The position numbers and the translations under genes were made by a program. Below are positions 35,386-43,735 of a DNA stretch of 64,000 nucleotides, one piece after another. The DNA is from VRUE01 sp963715625 (GTDB lineage Bacteria > Actinomycetota > Thermoleophilia > Solirubrobacterales > 70-9): the NCBI GenBank assembly GCA_963715625.1, contig OY970260.1:620001-684000 (forward strand). Reading direction: 5' to 3'. Positions within the stretch are counted from its first letter, which is position 1. Each line of letters opens with the position of its first letter. The notes beneath the pieces are model-generated. The model was not told the origin of the DNA. It saw only the letters and a program-made list of their open reading frames with translations, and searched no databases.

Positions 35386-36570
35386 GTGGCCGCCGGCGAT
35401 GAGACCCACTCCTCGCGCCTGACTGCGACGCTGCGCGAAGGGGAGCGGGTGACGCCGCTGGAGCTCTTCTTCGACCTCGTCTTCGTGCTGGCGATCACCC
35501 AGTGCACGGCGCTGATGTCCCGTCACCCGACCTGGGAGGGCCTGGCCCAGGGACTGCTGGTGCTGGGGATGCTCTGGTGGTCGTGGACCGGGTACTCCTG
35601 GCTGACCAGCGTGATCGACCCCGAGGAGGGGGCGGTGCGGCTGGTGATGTTCGGCGCGATGGCGGCGCTGCTGCTCGTCTCCCTCTGCGTGCCCGAGGCC
35701 TTCGGCGACCTCGCGCTCGCCTTCGCCCTCATCTACGGCCTCGTGCGGGCGGCTCACATCGCTCTCTTCATGCTCGCCAGCCCCGAGGACGACGGCCTGC
35801 GCCACTCGGTTCTCGGCCTGGCCGTGAGCACGGCGGTCGCGATCGCCCTGCTCGCCACCGCCTCGCTCTTCGACGGCCTCGCCCAGGGAGCGCTGTGGGC
35901 GCTCGCCCTCCTCCTCGACATGGGCGGCCCCTACTTCTTCGGCTCCGAAGGCTGGAAGCTCGTCCCCCGCCACTTCGCCGAGCGCCACGGCCTGATCGTG
36001 ATCATCGCCCTCGGTGAGTCGATCGTCGCGATCGGGCTCGGCGCCGCCCACGAGCTCACCCCCGGCATCGCCGCCGCCGCCGTCCTCGGCGTCGCCCTCA
36101 CCGCGGCGATGTGGTGGGCCTACTTCGACATCGTCGCCATCGTCGCCGCCAGGCGGCTGGCCGAGGCCGAGCCGGGCAGGGCCCAGAACGAGATGGCGCG
36201 CGACTCCTACTCCTACCTGCACCTGCCGATGGTGGCCGGGATCGTGCTCGTCGCCCTCGGCCTGAAGAAGACGATCGGGCACTTCGACGCCAACCTCGAC
36301 GCGGTGCCGGCCTTCGCCCTGCTGGGAGGCCTCGCCGCCTACCTGCTCGGCCACGTCGCCTTCCGCTACCGCCACATCCACACGATCAACCGCCAGCGCC
36401 TGCTGCTGGCGATCGTCCTGCTGCTCCTGGTCCCGGTCGCGACAGAGGTGCCGGCGCTGGTCGCGCTGGCCTTCGCCAACGCGCTGCTGTGGGCGATGAT
36501 CGCCTACGAGACCCGCAGCTACGGGGAGGGACGGCGGCAGGTGCGCCGGCCTCAGGCCGCCGAAAGCTGA
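35386..36570 (+). CDS. Low-temperature-requirement A (LtrA)-family membrane protein
   Basis: A 394-residue, about ten-helix protein of the bacterial low-temperature-requirement A family. The N-terminus has VTPLELFFDLVFVLAITQ and LLVLGMLWWSWTGYSWLT; HFAERHGLIVIIALGESIVAIG is the strongest conserved block. Transport or membrane function is not known. GTG 35386 starts about 30 nt after the palindrome. It is unrelated to the intron-encoded ltrA. Confidence 0.9.
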   Translation: MAAGDETHSSRLTATLREGERVTPLELFFDLVFVLAITQCTALMSRHPTWEGLAQGLLVLGMLWWSWTGYSWLTSVIDPEEGAVRLVMFGAMAALLLVSLCVPEAFGDLALAFALIYGLVRAAHIALFMLASPEDDGLRHSVLGLAVSTAVAIALLATASLFDGLAQGALWALALLLDMGGPYFFGSEGWKLVPRHFAERHGLIVIIALGESIVAIGLGAAHELTPGIAAAAVLGVALTAAMWWAYFDIVAIVAARRLAEAEPGRAQNEMARDSYSYLHLPMVAGIVLVALGLKKTIGHFDANLDAVPAFALLGGLAAYLLGHVAFRYRHIHTINRQRLLLAIVLLLLVPVATEVPALVALAFANALLWAMIAYETRSYGEGRRQVRRPQAAES

Positions 36571-36573
36571 CAC

Positions 36574-36616
36574 GCGGTCGTCATTTCTACCGGCATGCGG
36601 AAGAAATGACGACCGC
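36574..36616. repeat. Perfect 15-bp palindrome between LtrA-type and livK genes
   Basis: Arms 36574-36588 and 36602-36616 around a centre with GCATGCGG, which also occurs in the right half of 32521-32631. The left arm starts three bases after the upstream stop. Confidence 0.87.
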
Positions 36617-36669
36617 TACCGCCGTTGAGGCCCGGAATTGTGCAGAAATAGTAGTGTGATCGGTTAATA

Positions 36670-37868
36670 GTGCCCAGAGTATTTCTACGCGGTCTGCGGC
36701 TCTCCCTTGCCCTCGCACCGGCCCTCCTGGCCGGTTGCGGCGGCAGTGGCGATTCCACAGGCTCCTCAGGCGCGACCGGCCTGCCGGAGACGATCACGAT
36801 CGGCGCCGCGATCGCCAAGAGCGGCTACCTCGAGCCCTATGACGCCAGCGTCTCCGCCGTCGAACAGCTCGTTCGACGAAGTCAACGCCGGGGGCGGCAT
36901 AGAGGGCAGCAAGCTCGAGGTCATCCAGGTTCGACAACCGCTCCGACCCGCAGCAGACACCTATCGCGGCACAGAAGGCAATCGAAAAGGGGGCCGACCT
37001 GCTGCTGCTCAGCGGCGAGGCGGTCACAGCCGCGGCGGCAGCGCCGGTGGCAGAGGAAAACGACCAGCTCAACTTCAGCCTCTCCGCCAACGAACCCGGC
37101 TTTGGCCCACCCACCACCGGTCGGCTCTCCTTCAGCGCCTATCCCAGTGTGCTCAGCGAGGCGAGCGCCGGGGCGAGCTTCCTCCGCAGGCGGGGGATCG
37201 AGCGGCCCTTCCTATTCCGCGACACCTCGCTGATCTACGGCAAGGCCGACTGCGACGGCTTCGAGCAGGCCTGGGAGCGTCTCGGCGGCGCCATCGCGGG
37301 TTCCGCCGACTTCAAGAACGAAGATCCCTCTGTCGCCAGCCAGGTCGACCGGCTGAAGAAGTCCGATGCCGACGCCGTGACGATGTGCTCCTATCCGCCG
37401 GGGGGCGCGGCCGCGATCAAGCAGATCCGCGCCGCCGGCATCGACCTCCCGATCATGGCGGCGGGCACCTTCGACGGCACCTACTGGCTGAAGGGAATCC
37501 CCAACACCGGGGACATCTACCTCGCCCTGAACGGCTCGGCCTACGATCCCCCCGACCCGGCGGCTGCGAAACTCTTCGAGAGGCTCGAAAGCACCGGCGT
37601 TGACACCGACGTCTCCAGCGTCCTCCTCTCCGCCTACGCCGCCGGCCAGCTGATCGTCGAGGCGATCGAGGAGACGGGCAGCCTCGACGGCAACACGCTC
37701 GCCGACGCGCTGGAGGCGAGGGCGCACCGGACCGTGATCGGCAGGATCGGCTACACCGAGGACAACCACTACACGAACGGCAGCTGGCCGATCTACGTGT
37801 TCTCGCGCGGGGAGCCGAAGCTGGTGACCGAGGTCACGCCCCGCTTCGTCCCCGAATACGGCGGCTGA
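36670..37868 (+). pseudogene. livK: livK-type substrate-binding lipoprotein with two +1 frameshifts
   Basis: The periplasmic-binding lipoprotein is read in three frames. Frame one (36670 on): signal and lipobox LLAGCGG, then ETITIGAAIAKSGYLEPYD. Frame two (36872 on): FDEVNAGGGIEGSKLEVIQ. Frame three (36930 to 37868): FDNRSDPQQTPIAAQKAIEKG and the remaining 300 residues. Joined, they match a LivK/leucine-binding protein without a gap. Both shifts fall at the same heptamer GTTCGAC (36871-36877 and 36929-36935), where dropping the G would restore the frame. This may be a pseudogene, sequencing error or programmed shifting. It would serve the LivHMGF importer. Confidence 0.82.
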
Positions 37869-37874
37869 CGAAAG

Positions 37875-37886
37875 GTATTCTCATAC
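37875..37886 (+). promoter_or_regulatory. Operator/-10 before the GntR gene
   Basis: GTATTCTCATAC has inverted GTAT/ATAC ends. TATTCT inside it lies 9 nt before ATG 37891, so a regulator bound here would cover the -10. Self-regulation by the GntR protein is likely. Confidence 0.45.
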
Positions 37887-37890
37887 TCGA

Positions 37891-38691
37891 ATGGTCAAAC
37901 CTACCGAGCCTGTTCGGGGCCGGCCAAAGCAGTCGTCCGATATCCCCCTGGCCGGCAGCCGCAGGCTGGATCGCAGCAGCGACGTACCGCTCTACTTCCA
38001 GCTGGCCGCGGCGCTGAAGGCGCTGCTCGAGGTCGGGGCATGGCAGGCCGGGGCCCGCTTCGCCTCCGAACGGGAGATCGAAGAAGAGTTCGAAGTGTCG
38101 CGTGCGGTGATCAGGCCGGCGTTGGAGCTCCTCGTCGGCGATGGCGCCATCGTCCGGGTCAAGGGATCGGGTGCCTTCGTCGCCCCGCCCCGGCGCGAGG
38201 TCCGGGTTGCCGGGCTGGTCAGGTTGTCGCTCGAGTCCCCCGACGACCGGGCGATCGCCGTGCTCAGCGCGCGCAAACGCCTGCCCGATCGTACCGTGTC
38301 CCACTTCCTCGAGATCGTCGACCGGCGCACGCCGATCGCGCACGTGACCGTCGTCGTCGACGGCGGCGAGCCGTCGGTCGTCCTGGTCGACTCCTACACC
38401 TCGGTCGCCCTGGTCCCCTGGCTGCTCCCCGCCGCCGAGGCAATCGAGGCCGGCAGGAGGCCGCCCAAGCCCAGCGAGCTCGACCTCACCCGCGCCACCA
38501 TCTCCGTCGAGCACACCTTCTTCGGCGAGTGGGGGTCCTCCCAGGTGGGCGCCGCTGCCGGCGACCCGGCCCTGATGGGGCGCTTCGTCCAGTTCGGCCG
38601 GGCGAAGGGGTCGAGGCGAGAGCGCCCGCTCGAGTTCGCCCGCCTCATCTACCGCGCCGACGGCGCTCAGCTCTCCTTCGAGCTGAGCTGA
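37891..38691 (+). CDS. GntR family transcriptional regulator (HutC/UTRA type)
   Basis: A 266-residue regulator: winged HTH at residues about 30-100 (VPLYFQLAAALKALLEVGAWQAGARFASEREIEEEFEVSRAVIRPALELL then GAIVRVKGSGAFVA), then a UTRA ligand domain (LPIVTVSHFLEIVDRRTP-like region through FARLIYRADGAQLSFEL). The ligand is probably the molecule taken up by the neighbouring Liv-type importer or oxidised by the Rieske enzyme. It lies 22 nt after the broken livK gene. Its end overlaps the Rieske gene's end by 25 bp (convergent). Confidence 0.88.
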   Translation: MVKPTEPVRGRPKQSSDIPLAGSRRLDRSSDVPLYFQLAAALKALLEVGAWQAGARFASEREIEEEFEVSRAVIRPALELLVGDGAIVRVKGSGAFVAPPRREVRVAGLVRLSLESPDDRAIAVLSARKRLPDRTVSHFLEIVDRRTPIAHVTVVVDGGEPSVVLVDSYTSVALVPWLLPAAEAIEAGRRPPKPSELDLTRATISVEHTFFGEWGSSQVGAAAGDPALMGRFVQFGRAKGSRRERPLEFARLIYRADGAQLSFELS

Positions 38692-39704
38692 GGCGTGCGG
38701 CCGGCCAAGGCCCGCCGCACGAACTCCGAGCACGCCTCCCGGTAGGCGAGCGCGAAGCGGTCGGCGAGGGTGTGGACCTCGATATCCAGGGCAAGTGGCA
38801 GCTCCCGCGGCTCGATCGCGGCCATGATCCGGCAGTCCTCCGCGTAGAGGCGTTCCTCGGACTCGATCGCCTCCTCCAGGCTGAGCTCGTCGAAGTCCTC
38901 GCTCAGCCCCTCGATCCAGTAATGCACCGACTCGGCTGGGCCGATCGCTCGTGCCGCGTGAACCAGGCAGCGTTCTCCCTTCGCCATGAACATCCGGATC
39001 GAGGTGAAGTTGGGGGCGATCACGTGGTTATGGCCTTCGCGCAGCGAGTCCCAGGTCCCGTCTCCACCGTCGCCGGTCGGCATCTCGCGGCGCATCGTCA
39101 CCTCGATCCCGTCGCGCTTCACGGGAAGCGGCTCGACCACCTCCGCGACGTTGCCGAGCGTGTCCCGGTGCACGAAGGCGAAATGGGCGACGTCGCGGAA
39201 GTTCTCTATCGCCACCCCCATCCCGACCGGCAACTCGAACGGGACCCCGTGTCCCAGCCTCAACCGGTCGGAGTCGAACCAGGGCACGTTCGGCAGCTCG
39301 CCCAGCGGCTCCTCCAGCACCGTCCAGACCAGGCCCCAGTGCGCCCGCGCCGGGAATGCGGGAACGCGAGCCCGCGCCGGGATCTGGGCCTGGTCGGCCA
39401 GCGACGGGATCCGCGTGCAGGCGCCGTCGCGGCCGTCCCACTCCCAGCCGTGGTAGGGGCACTGGATGCCCTCGCCCCTCGCCTCTCCCATCGAGAGCGA
39501 GGCGCCGCGGTGCGCGCAGCGGTCGCTGACCACGGCCGGCGCGCCGCTATCGGTCATGAAGACCGTGAGGGCCTCGCCGAGCAGCACCGCTCGCTGCGGC
39601 CCATGCTCCAGGTCCTGGACTCTCGCCACCGGCTGCCAGCAGTGCCGCAGCGCCCGTGACATTTCCTCGCTGCTCGGGGCCCGATTCGGCTGCTTGTCGT
39701 TCAT
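38667..39704 (-). CDS. Rieske non-haem iron oxygenase, alpha subunit
   Basis: A 345-residue oxygenase of the vanillate demethylase-like type. The Rieske cluster is CAHRGASLSMGEARGEGIQCPYHGWEWDG (C-x-H...C-x-x-H). The mononuclear iron site is ENFRDVAHFAFVHRDT (Asp and two His). It hydroxylates or demethylates an aromatic substrate, needing an electron-transfer partner not seen in this window. It is upstream of livF on the same strand, 28 nt from the end of that cluster on the other side, and divergently placed to GntR targets. The substrate is unknown. Confidence 0.9.
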   Translation of the reverse strand: MNDKQPNRAPSSEEMSRALRHCWQPVARVQDLEHGPQRAVLLGEALTVFMTDSGAPAVVSDRCAHRGASLSMGEARGEGIQCPYHGWEWDGRDGACTRIPSLADQAQIPARARVPAFPARAHWGLVWTVLEEPLGELPNVPWFDSDRLRLGHGVPFELPVGMGVAIENFRDVAHFAFVHRDTLGNVAEVVEPLPVKRDGIEVTMRREMPTGDGGDGTWDSLREGHNHVIAPNFTSIRMFMAKGERCLVHAARAIGPAESVHYWIEGLSEDFDELSLEEAIESEERLYAEDCRIMAAIEPRELPLALDIEVHTLADRFALAYREACSEFVRRALAGRTPQLSSKES

Positions 39705-39732
39705 TGTCTTCCTCCGGTTCTTGTCTCTTCGT

Positions 39733-40434
39733 TCACGGCTGCCCTCCCAGGTAGGTGCGCAGTAGGTCGGAATCGCCCCGCAGCTCCTCGCGCCCTCCCT
39801 CGACTCGGACCCTGCCGCCGCCGAGCACCAGGCAGCGATCGCAGAAGTCGATCGTCCGCGCCGCGTTCTGCTCGACCAGCAGCATCGTCGTCCCTTCCGC
39901 GCGCAGGCCTCCCAGCAGCTCGTAGATCAGGTCGATCGTCCTCGGCGCCAGCCCAAGCGATGGCTCGTCGAGGATCAGCAGCTTCGGCCGGCCGAGCAGC
40001 GCGCGGGCGATCGCCAGCTGTTGCTGCTCGCCGCCCGAGAGCCGGTCGGCGTGCTCGCCGGTTCGCGCGCGCAGGATCGGGAAGCGCTCCAGCGCCTGCT
40101 CCAGCTCCCCCTCGCTGTTGCCGTTGCCTCGGCTGCCCAACCGCAGGTTCTCCTCCACCGTCAGCGTCTTGAAGACGTGGCGGCCCTCGGGGACGAGCGC
40201 GAGCCCGAGGCGCGCGATCTGCTCCGGCGCCATCCCGTTCAGGGCGCGACCCTCGAACAGCACCTCGCCCGAGCTCGGTCGCACCAGGCCGCAGACCGCG
40301 CGCAGCACGGAGCTCTTGCCGGCGCCGTTGGGCCCGATCATCCCCACGACCTCGCCCGCAGCGAGGTTGAAGTCGACCCCGTGCACCACCTCGACGCCGC
40401 CGTAGGCGACCTTCATTTCGCGCAGTTCAAGCAC
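39733..40434 (-). CDS. livF: Branched-chain-type ABC transporter ATPase
   Basis: A 233-residue ATPase with Walker A GPNGAGKSSVL, LSGGEQQQLAIARALL signature, Walker B LLILDEPSLGLAP and the LivF end (LVLGGGRVRVEG). It powers import with LivG. It starts 8 nt inside the end of the fused livM-livG gene, so the two are translationally coupled. The Rieske gene follows in the opposite direction of reading (same strand, downstream order livH, livMG, livF, Rieske). Confidence 0.94.
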   Translation of the reverse strand: MLELREMKVAYGGVEVVHGVDFNLAAGEVVGMIGPNGAGKSSVLRAVCGLVRPSSGEVLFEGRALNGMAPEQIARLGLALVPEGRHVFKTLTVEENLRLGSRGNGNSEGELEQALERFPILRARTGEHADRLSGGEQQQLAIARALLGRPKLLILDEPSLGLAPRTIDLIYELLGGLRAEGTTMLLVEQNAARTIDFCDRCLVLGGGRVRVEGGREELRGDSDLLRTYLGGQP

Positions 40435-42286
40435 TTGCGGCCGCCAGGTAGGAGCTGCCGAGGTAGGCCTCGATCACGGCCGGGTCGGCCTGGACCTCCG
40501 CCGGCGAGCCGGTCCGCAGCGTGACCCCGTCGTCGAGCACCTGCACCCGCGGGCAGAGGCTCATCACCACGCTCATCTCGTGCTCGATCAGGAGGATCCC
40601 GCAGCCGAAGTCCTCGAGCACGCCCCGCAGGATCGCGACAAGCTCCTCGCCCTCGACCTCGCTCAAACCGGCGGCCGGCTCGTCGAGCAGCAGGTAACGG
40701 GGCCGGGTGGCGAGCGCGCGGGCGACCCCCAGCAGGCGCTGGCTTCCCGGCGGCAGGGAGCCCGCCGGCAGCCTGGCCTGCTCGCGCATGCCGAGGCGCG
40801 CCAGCACCCCGGCGGCAACCGCAACCGCCTCTCGCCTACCGACGCCGACTCCCATCGCGCCGACCGCGACGCTCTCCAGGCCGCTCAGGTGCGGAAAGGG
40901 AAGGCCGGCCTGGAACGTGCGACTGAGGCCGGCGCGGGCGAGGCGGGCCGGAGAACGTCCGCCGACGTCGACGCCGTCCAGGCTGACCGTGCCCGCATCG
41001 GGCGCAAGGAAGCCGCTGAGGACGTTGACGAGCGTCGTCTTCCCGGCCCCGTTGGGCCCGATCAGCCCCAACGCCTCGCCACGCGGCAGCGTCAGGTTGA
41101 CTCCCCTCAGCACCCGCAGGCCGCCGAAAGCCACCGCGACCCCCTCGGCGCGCAGGGCCTCACCGCTGCGCGGCTTAGCCGTTCGATCGATTGACCACAC
41201 TCCAGTGTGCTCAGTGCATCGAACGGCGCGATCTCGGGGCCGATTCGCGCCGGGGAGCCACGCCGGCCAGGCCAGCTCGCCCGCCTCGCGGCCGCCGGTG
41301 AGCCCGTTCGGCAGCGCGATCATCGTCGCCAGCAGGATCAGGCCCACGCCGATCGCGGCCAGCCCCGGCGTATCGCCGATCGAGAGGGCGCCGAAGAGAT
41401 GGGCGCCGTCTTCGACGCCGCGCAGGACCTCGTTCACGCTCGCCACCGCGATCGCCCCCAGCACCGCCCCGAGGACGCTGCGGGCACCGCCGAGCACCAG
41501 CATCGTCACCGTCGTCACCGTCGCACCGAAATAGAAGGTGGCCGGGTTCAGCACACCGGACTGGTGCACCGCCAGCGCACCGCCGATCCCACACAGCATC
41601 CCGCTGAGCGCGAATGCGACCAGGCGCTCCCAGGTGACGCCGATCCCGAGTGAGCGGGCTGCCACCTCGTCCTCGCGAGTCGCCTGCAGGCGGTAGCCGC
41701 GCGCCGACCGCTTGAAGGCGAGGGCGACGACGACCGCCGCGGCCGCCCAGAGGCCGGCGGACTCGACGCTGGTCGTCCTCGGCACGCTGACCAGCCCGCT
41801 GCTGCCGCCGCTGACCGCGTCCCAGTTGGCGAGCACGTTGTAGACGACGATCAGGAAGGCGAAGGTCGAGATCGGGATCGCCAGGGTCGAGGTCCGCATC
41901 AGCGGCAGTCCGACCACAGCCGCCAGCAGGCCGCAGGCCGCGGCGGCGATCAGGGTCGAGAGCAGCGGGCCGAGCTGCGCCGTGGCGATCGGGTCGGGAA
42001 GGCCCGGCGTCTGCAGCGCGGCGAAGGCGGCCGGAAGGGTGAGCAGCGCCGCGACGTAGGCGCCGGCGCCTGCGAAGCCGAGCTGCCCGAAGGAGTAGAC
42101 GCCGCTGTTGCCGATGAAGACCTGCAGGCCGAGGACGACGATCAGGTTGCAGAGGATCAGCGTCACGGTGCCCCGCAGGGAGGTCGTGCCGCCGGCCCCG
42201 ATCGCAACGACGACCCCGACCAGAGCGAGCGGAACCAGCAGCGAGACTGCGAGCGAGGACGGCGAATGCAGTCGCGCGCGTCTCAC
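40427..42286 (-). CDS. livM-livG: Fused branched-chain ABC permease and ATPase (LivM-LivG)
   Basis: A 619-residue fusion. Residues about 10-330 are the LivM permease (about eight helices; IGNSGVYSFGQLGFAGAGAYVAALL is typical). Residues about 370-619 are the LivG ATPase: Walker A GLIGPNGAGKTTLVNVL, signature LPPGSQRLLGVARALA with an unusual LPPGS in place of LSGGE, Walker B LLLDEPAAGLSE. The linker is encoded by a palindrome at 41178-41227. GTG 42286 is chosen because GAGAGG lies 7 nt upstream and the longer frame begins inside another palindrome. Confidence 0.9.
   Translation of the reverse strand: MRRARLHSPSSLAVSLLVPLALVGVVVAIGAGGTTSLRGTVTLILCNLIVVLGLQVFIGNSGVYSFGQLGFAGAGAYVAALLTLPAAFAALQTPGLPDPIATAQLGPLLSTLIAAAACGLLAAVVGLPLMRTSTLAIPISTFAFLIVVYNVLANWDAVSGGSSGLVSVPRTTSVESAGLWAAAAVVVALAFKRSARGYRLQATREDEVAARSLGIGVTWERLVAFALSGMLCGIGGALAVHQSGVLNPATFYFGATVTTVTMLVLGGARSVLGAVLGAIAVASVNEVLRGVEDGAHLFGALSIGDTPGLAAIGVGLILLATMIALPNGLTGGREAGELAWPAWLPGANRPRDRAVRCTEHTGVWSIDRTAKPRSGEALRAEGVAVAFGGLRVLRGVNLTLPRGEALGLIGPNGAGKTTLVNVLSGFLAPDAGTVSLDGVDVGGRSPARLARAGLSRTFQAGLPFPHLSGLESVAVGAMGVGVGRREAVAVAAGVLARLGMREQARLPAGSLPPGSQRLLGVARALATRPRYLLLDEPAAGLSEVEGEELVAILRGVLEDFGCGILLIEHEMSVVMSLCPRVQVLDDGVTLRTGSPAEVQADPAVIEAYLGSSYLAAASA
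41178..41227. repeat. Palindrome inside the livM-livG frame
   Basis: Arms GCCGTTCGAT (41178-41187) and ATCGAACGGC (41218-41227) are perfect, with an inner CACAC/GTGTG pair around TCCA. The element reads in frame through the linker (residues VRCTEHTGVWSIDRTA). It looks like the elements found elsewhere at gene borders. Confidence 0.8.
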
Positions 42287-42303
42287 AGGACAACCTCTCG
42301 TTC

Positions 42304-42359
42304 GCGCACCGATCGCCACGGACTCGGACAACCGGCGATCACCGTGACGATCGGTGCGC
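42304..42359. repeat. Palindrome between livH and livM-livG
   Basis: Arms 42304-42321 and 42342-42359 (18 bp, one mismatch). It fills the whole gap between the livH stop (42362-42360) and the livM ribosome-binding site, inside an operon. Confidence 0.82.
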
Positions 42360-43244
42360 TCACACCCGTGCCTCGCCGGTGGCGGCGCCGAGCAGGCCCT
42401 GGGGCCTGAAGATCAGGATCGCGACGGGGAGGCTGAAGACGATCGCGTCGCGGAAGGGCACCAGATCCGCCGGGAGGTAGGCCCCGAGCAACGAGGAGGC
42501 GATGCCGAGCAGCAGGCCGCCCACCACCGCACCGAACATCCTGCCGAAGCCGCCGATCGTCACGGCGACGAAGCCGACCAGCACCGGCGTCAGCCCCATC
42601 GTCGGCGAGACCTGCCCGGTCTGCATCACCAGGAGCACGCCGACCGCGGCGGCCAGCGCGCCGCTCACCGCGAAGGAGAGCGCGATCACCCGATCCGCCC
42701 GCACGCCGAGCAGCCGTGCCATCTCGAAGTTCTCCGCCGCCGCCCGCATCGCGAGCCCGGCGCGGGTCCGGTAGAGCAGCCAGCCGAGGCCGCCGAGGAC
42801 CACCGCCGTCAGGCCGAGGGTGAGGAACTCGAGGTTCGGCACCGAGACGGCGCCGAGCTCACTCGACTCGCTGAGGAACCCGGGCGTCGCGACGGACTGG
42901 GGACGGGCGTCAACCGTCGCGGTGGCGACGTTCTGCAAGATCGTCGCCACCGCCAGCGAGGTGACGAGCTGGGCCGAGAGGTCCGCCCTGCGAACCGGGC
43001 GGAAGGCGACTCGCTCGGCGGCGATCGCGACCGCGACGCCCGTGACCAGCGCCCCGGCCAAGGCGGCGGCGAACGGCAGCCCGGCGAGCGCGTAGAGAGC
43101 GTAGGCGGCGAGCATGATGAACTCGCCGTGGGCGAAGTTCATCATCCCCATCACCGTGTAGACCACGGTGACCCCCAGCGCGATCAGCGCGTAGAGGCTG
43201 CCGAGCGCCAGCGCATCGATCAGGCTCTGCGCCAGCTCGGTCAC
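42360..43244 (-). CDS. livH: Branched-chain-type ABC transporter permease
   Basis: A 294-residue permease with about eight helices; ALGSLYALIALGVTVVYTVMGMMNFAHGEFIMLAAY is the LivH signature. With livM-livG and livF it forms an importer for branched-chain amino acids, amides or aromatic acids. It starts the minus-strand operon. The binding protein gene (livK) lies about 5 kb away on the opposite strand and is frameshifted. GTG 43244 has no strong ribosome-binding site. Confidence 0.93.
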   Translation of the reverse strand: MTELAQSLIDALALGSLYALIALGVTVVYTVMGMMNFAHGEFIMLAAYALYALAGLPFAAALAGALVTGVAVAIAAERVAFRPVRRADLSAQLVTSLAVATILQNVATATVDARPQSVATPGFLSESSELGAVSVPNLEFLTLGLTAVVLGGLGWLLYRTRAGLAMRAAAENFEMARLLGVRADRVIALSFAVSGALAAAVGVLLVMQTGQVSPTMGLTPVLVGFVAVTIGGFGRMFGAVVGGLLLGIASSLLGAYLPADLVPFRDAIVFSLPVAILIFRPQGLLGAATGEARV

Positions 43245-43340
43245 CGCAGCTCAGTGCTTTTGAGAGCAATAGGAGAAGATTATCTCGGAAACTGCGGAGT
43301 CGCGATGAGATACGGCGGGCCAGGGAGCCCCGCGGCGGAC

Positions 43341-43504
43341 TAGTGCCGCGTCAGCCAACGTTCGCCCCGTTCTGGCGGCTGCAAGCCTTCGCCTGGCGTC
43401 GTCCTCGGGAGGCGAAGTAGCGCTGCTACTCCGCCTCCCTGCGTCCTACCCAGGCTCGCCTTTCGCTCGCCAGAAGCGGGCCGACGTTGCCGGACGCGGC
43501 ACTA
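43341..43504. repeat. 164-bp imperfect long palindrome with an inner hairpin
   Basis: Arms 43341-43396 and 43450-43504 pair with mismatches (perfect outer 11 bp at 43341-43351 and 43494-43504). The centre holds an independent hairpin of about 33 nt (GGGAGGCG...CGCCTCCC). The right end contains the stop codon of the small minus-strand gene at 43502. It is larger and of different build from the other palindromes. Confidence 0.8.
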
Positions 43505-43675
43505 GCTGGTCGCGAGGCCGATGGCCAGCAGCGGGAAGGCCAGCATCACGCCGAGGTAGGCGCCGATCGCGGCCCCGGTGCGCAGGCCGGTGGTGCTCGA
43601 GCGGGCGCCGGCGAAGACGCCGACGAGGAAGACGAAGCCGGCGAGGCCGAGGCCGATCCAGAAGACGTCGGGCAT
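43502..43675 (-). CDS. Small two-span membrane protein (57 residues)
   Basis: The frame reads MPDVFWIGLGLAGFVFLVGV and so on, with two hydrophobic helices joined by a short RSSTTGLRTG loop. Its stop codon lies in the outer arm of the 164-bp palindrome. It is divergent from the MFS exporter at 43736, with only 60 nt between. No family is recognised. Helix spacing and in-frame end support a real gene, but no clear ribosome-binding site is seen. Confidence 0.5.
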   Translation of the reverse strand: MPDVFWIGLGLAGFVFLVGVFAGARSSTTGLRTGAAIGAYLGVMLAFPLLAIGLATS

Positions 43676-43735
43676 GAGCGCGGGCGAGACTATCGAACGG
43701 GCAGGATTCCGGCGGCCGGTGGCAAAGCGGGCGGC

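Noticed and set aside
33700..36573. 957-codon minus-strand frame opposite the MFS and LtrA-type genes
   Set aside because: Glu/Gly/Arg-rich antisense of hydrophobic helices; no start signal and no family pattern.
43341..43504. CRISPR repeat or array
   Set aside because: It is one inverted structure with no regularly spaced direct repeats or cas genes. No array was seen anywhere in the window.
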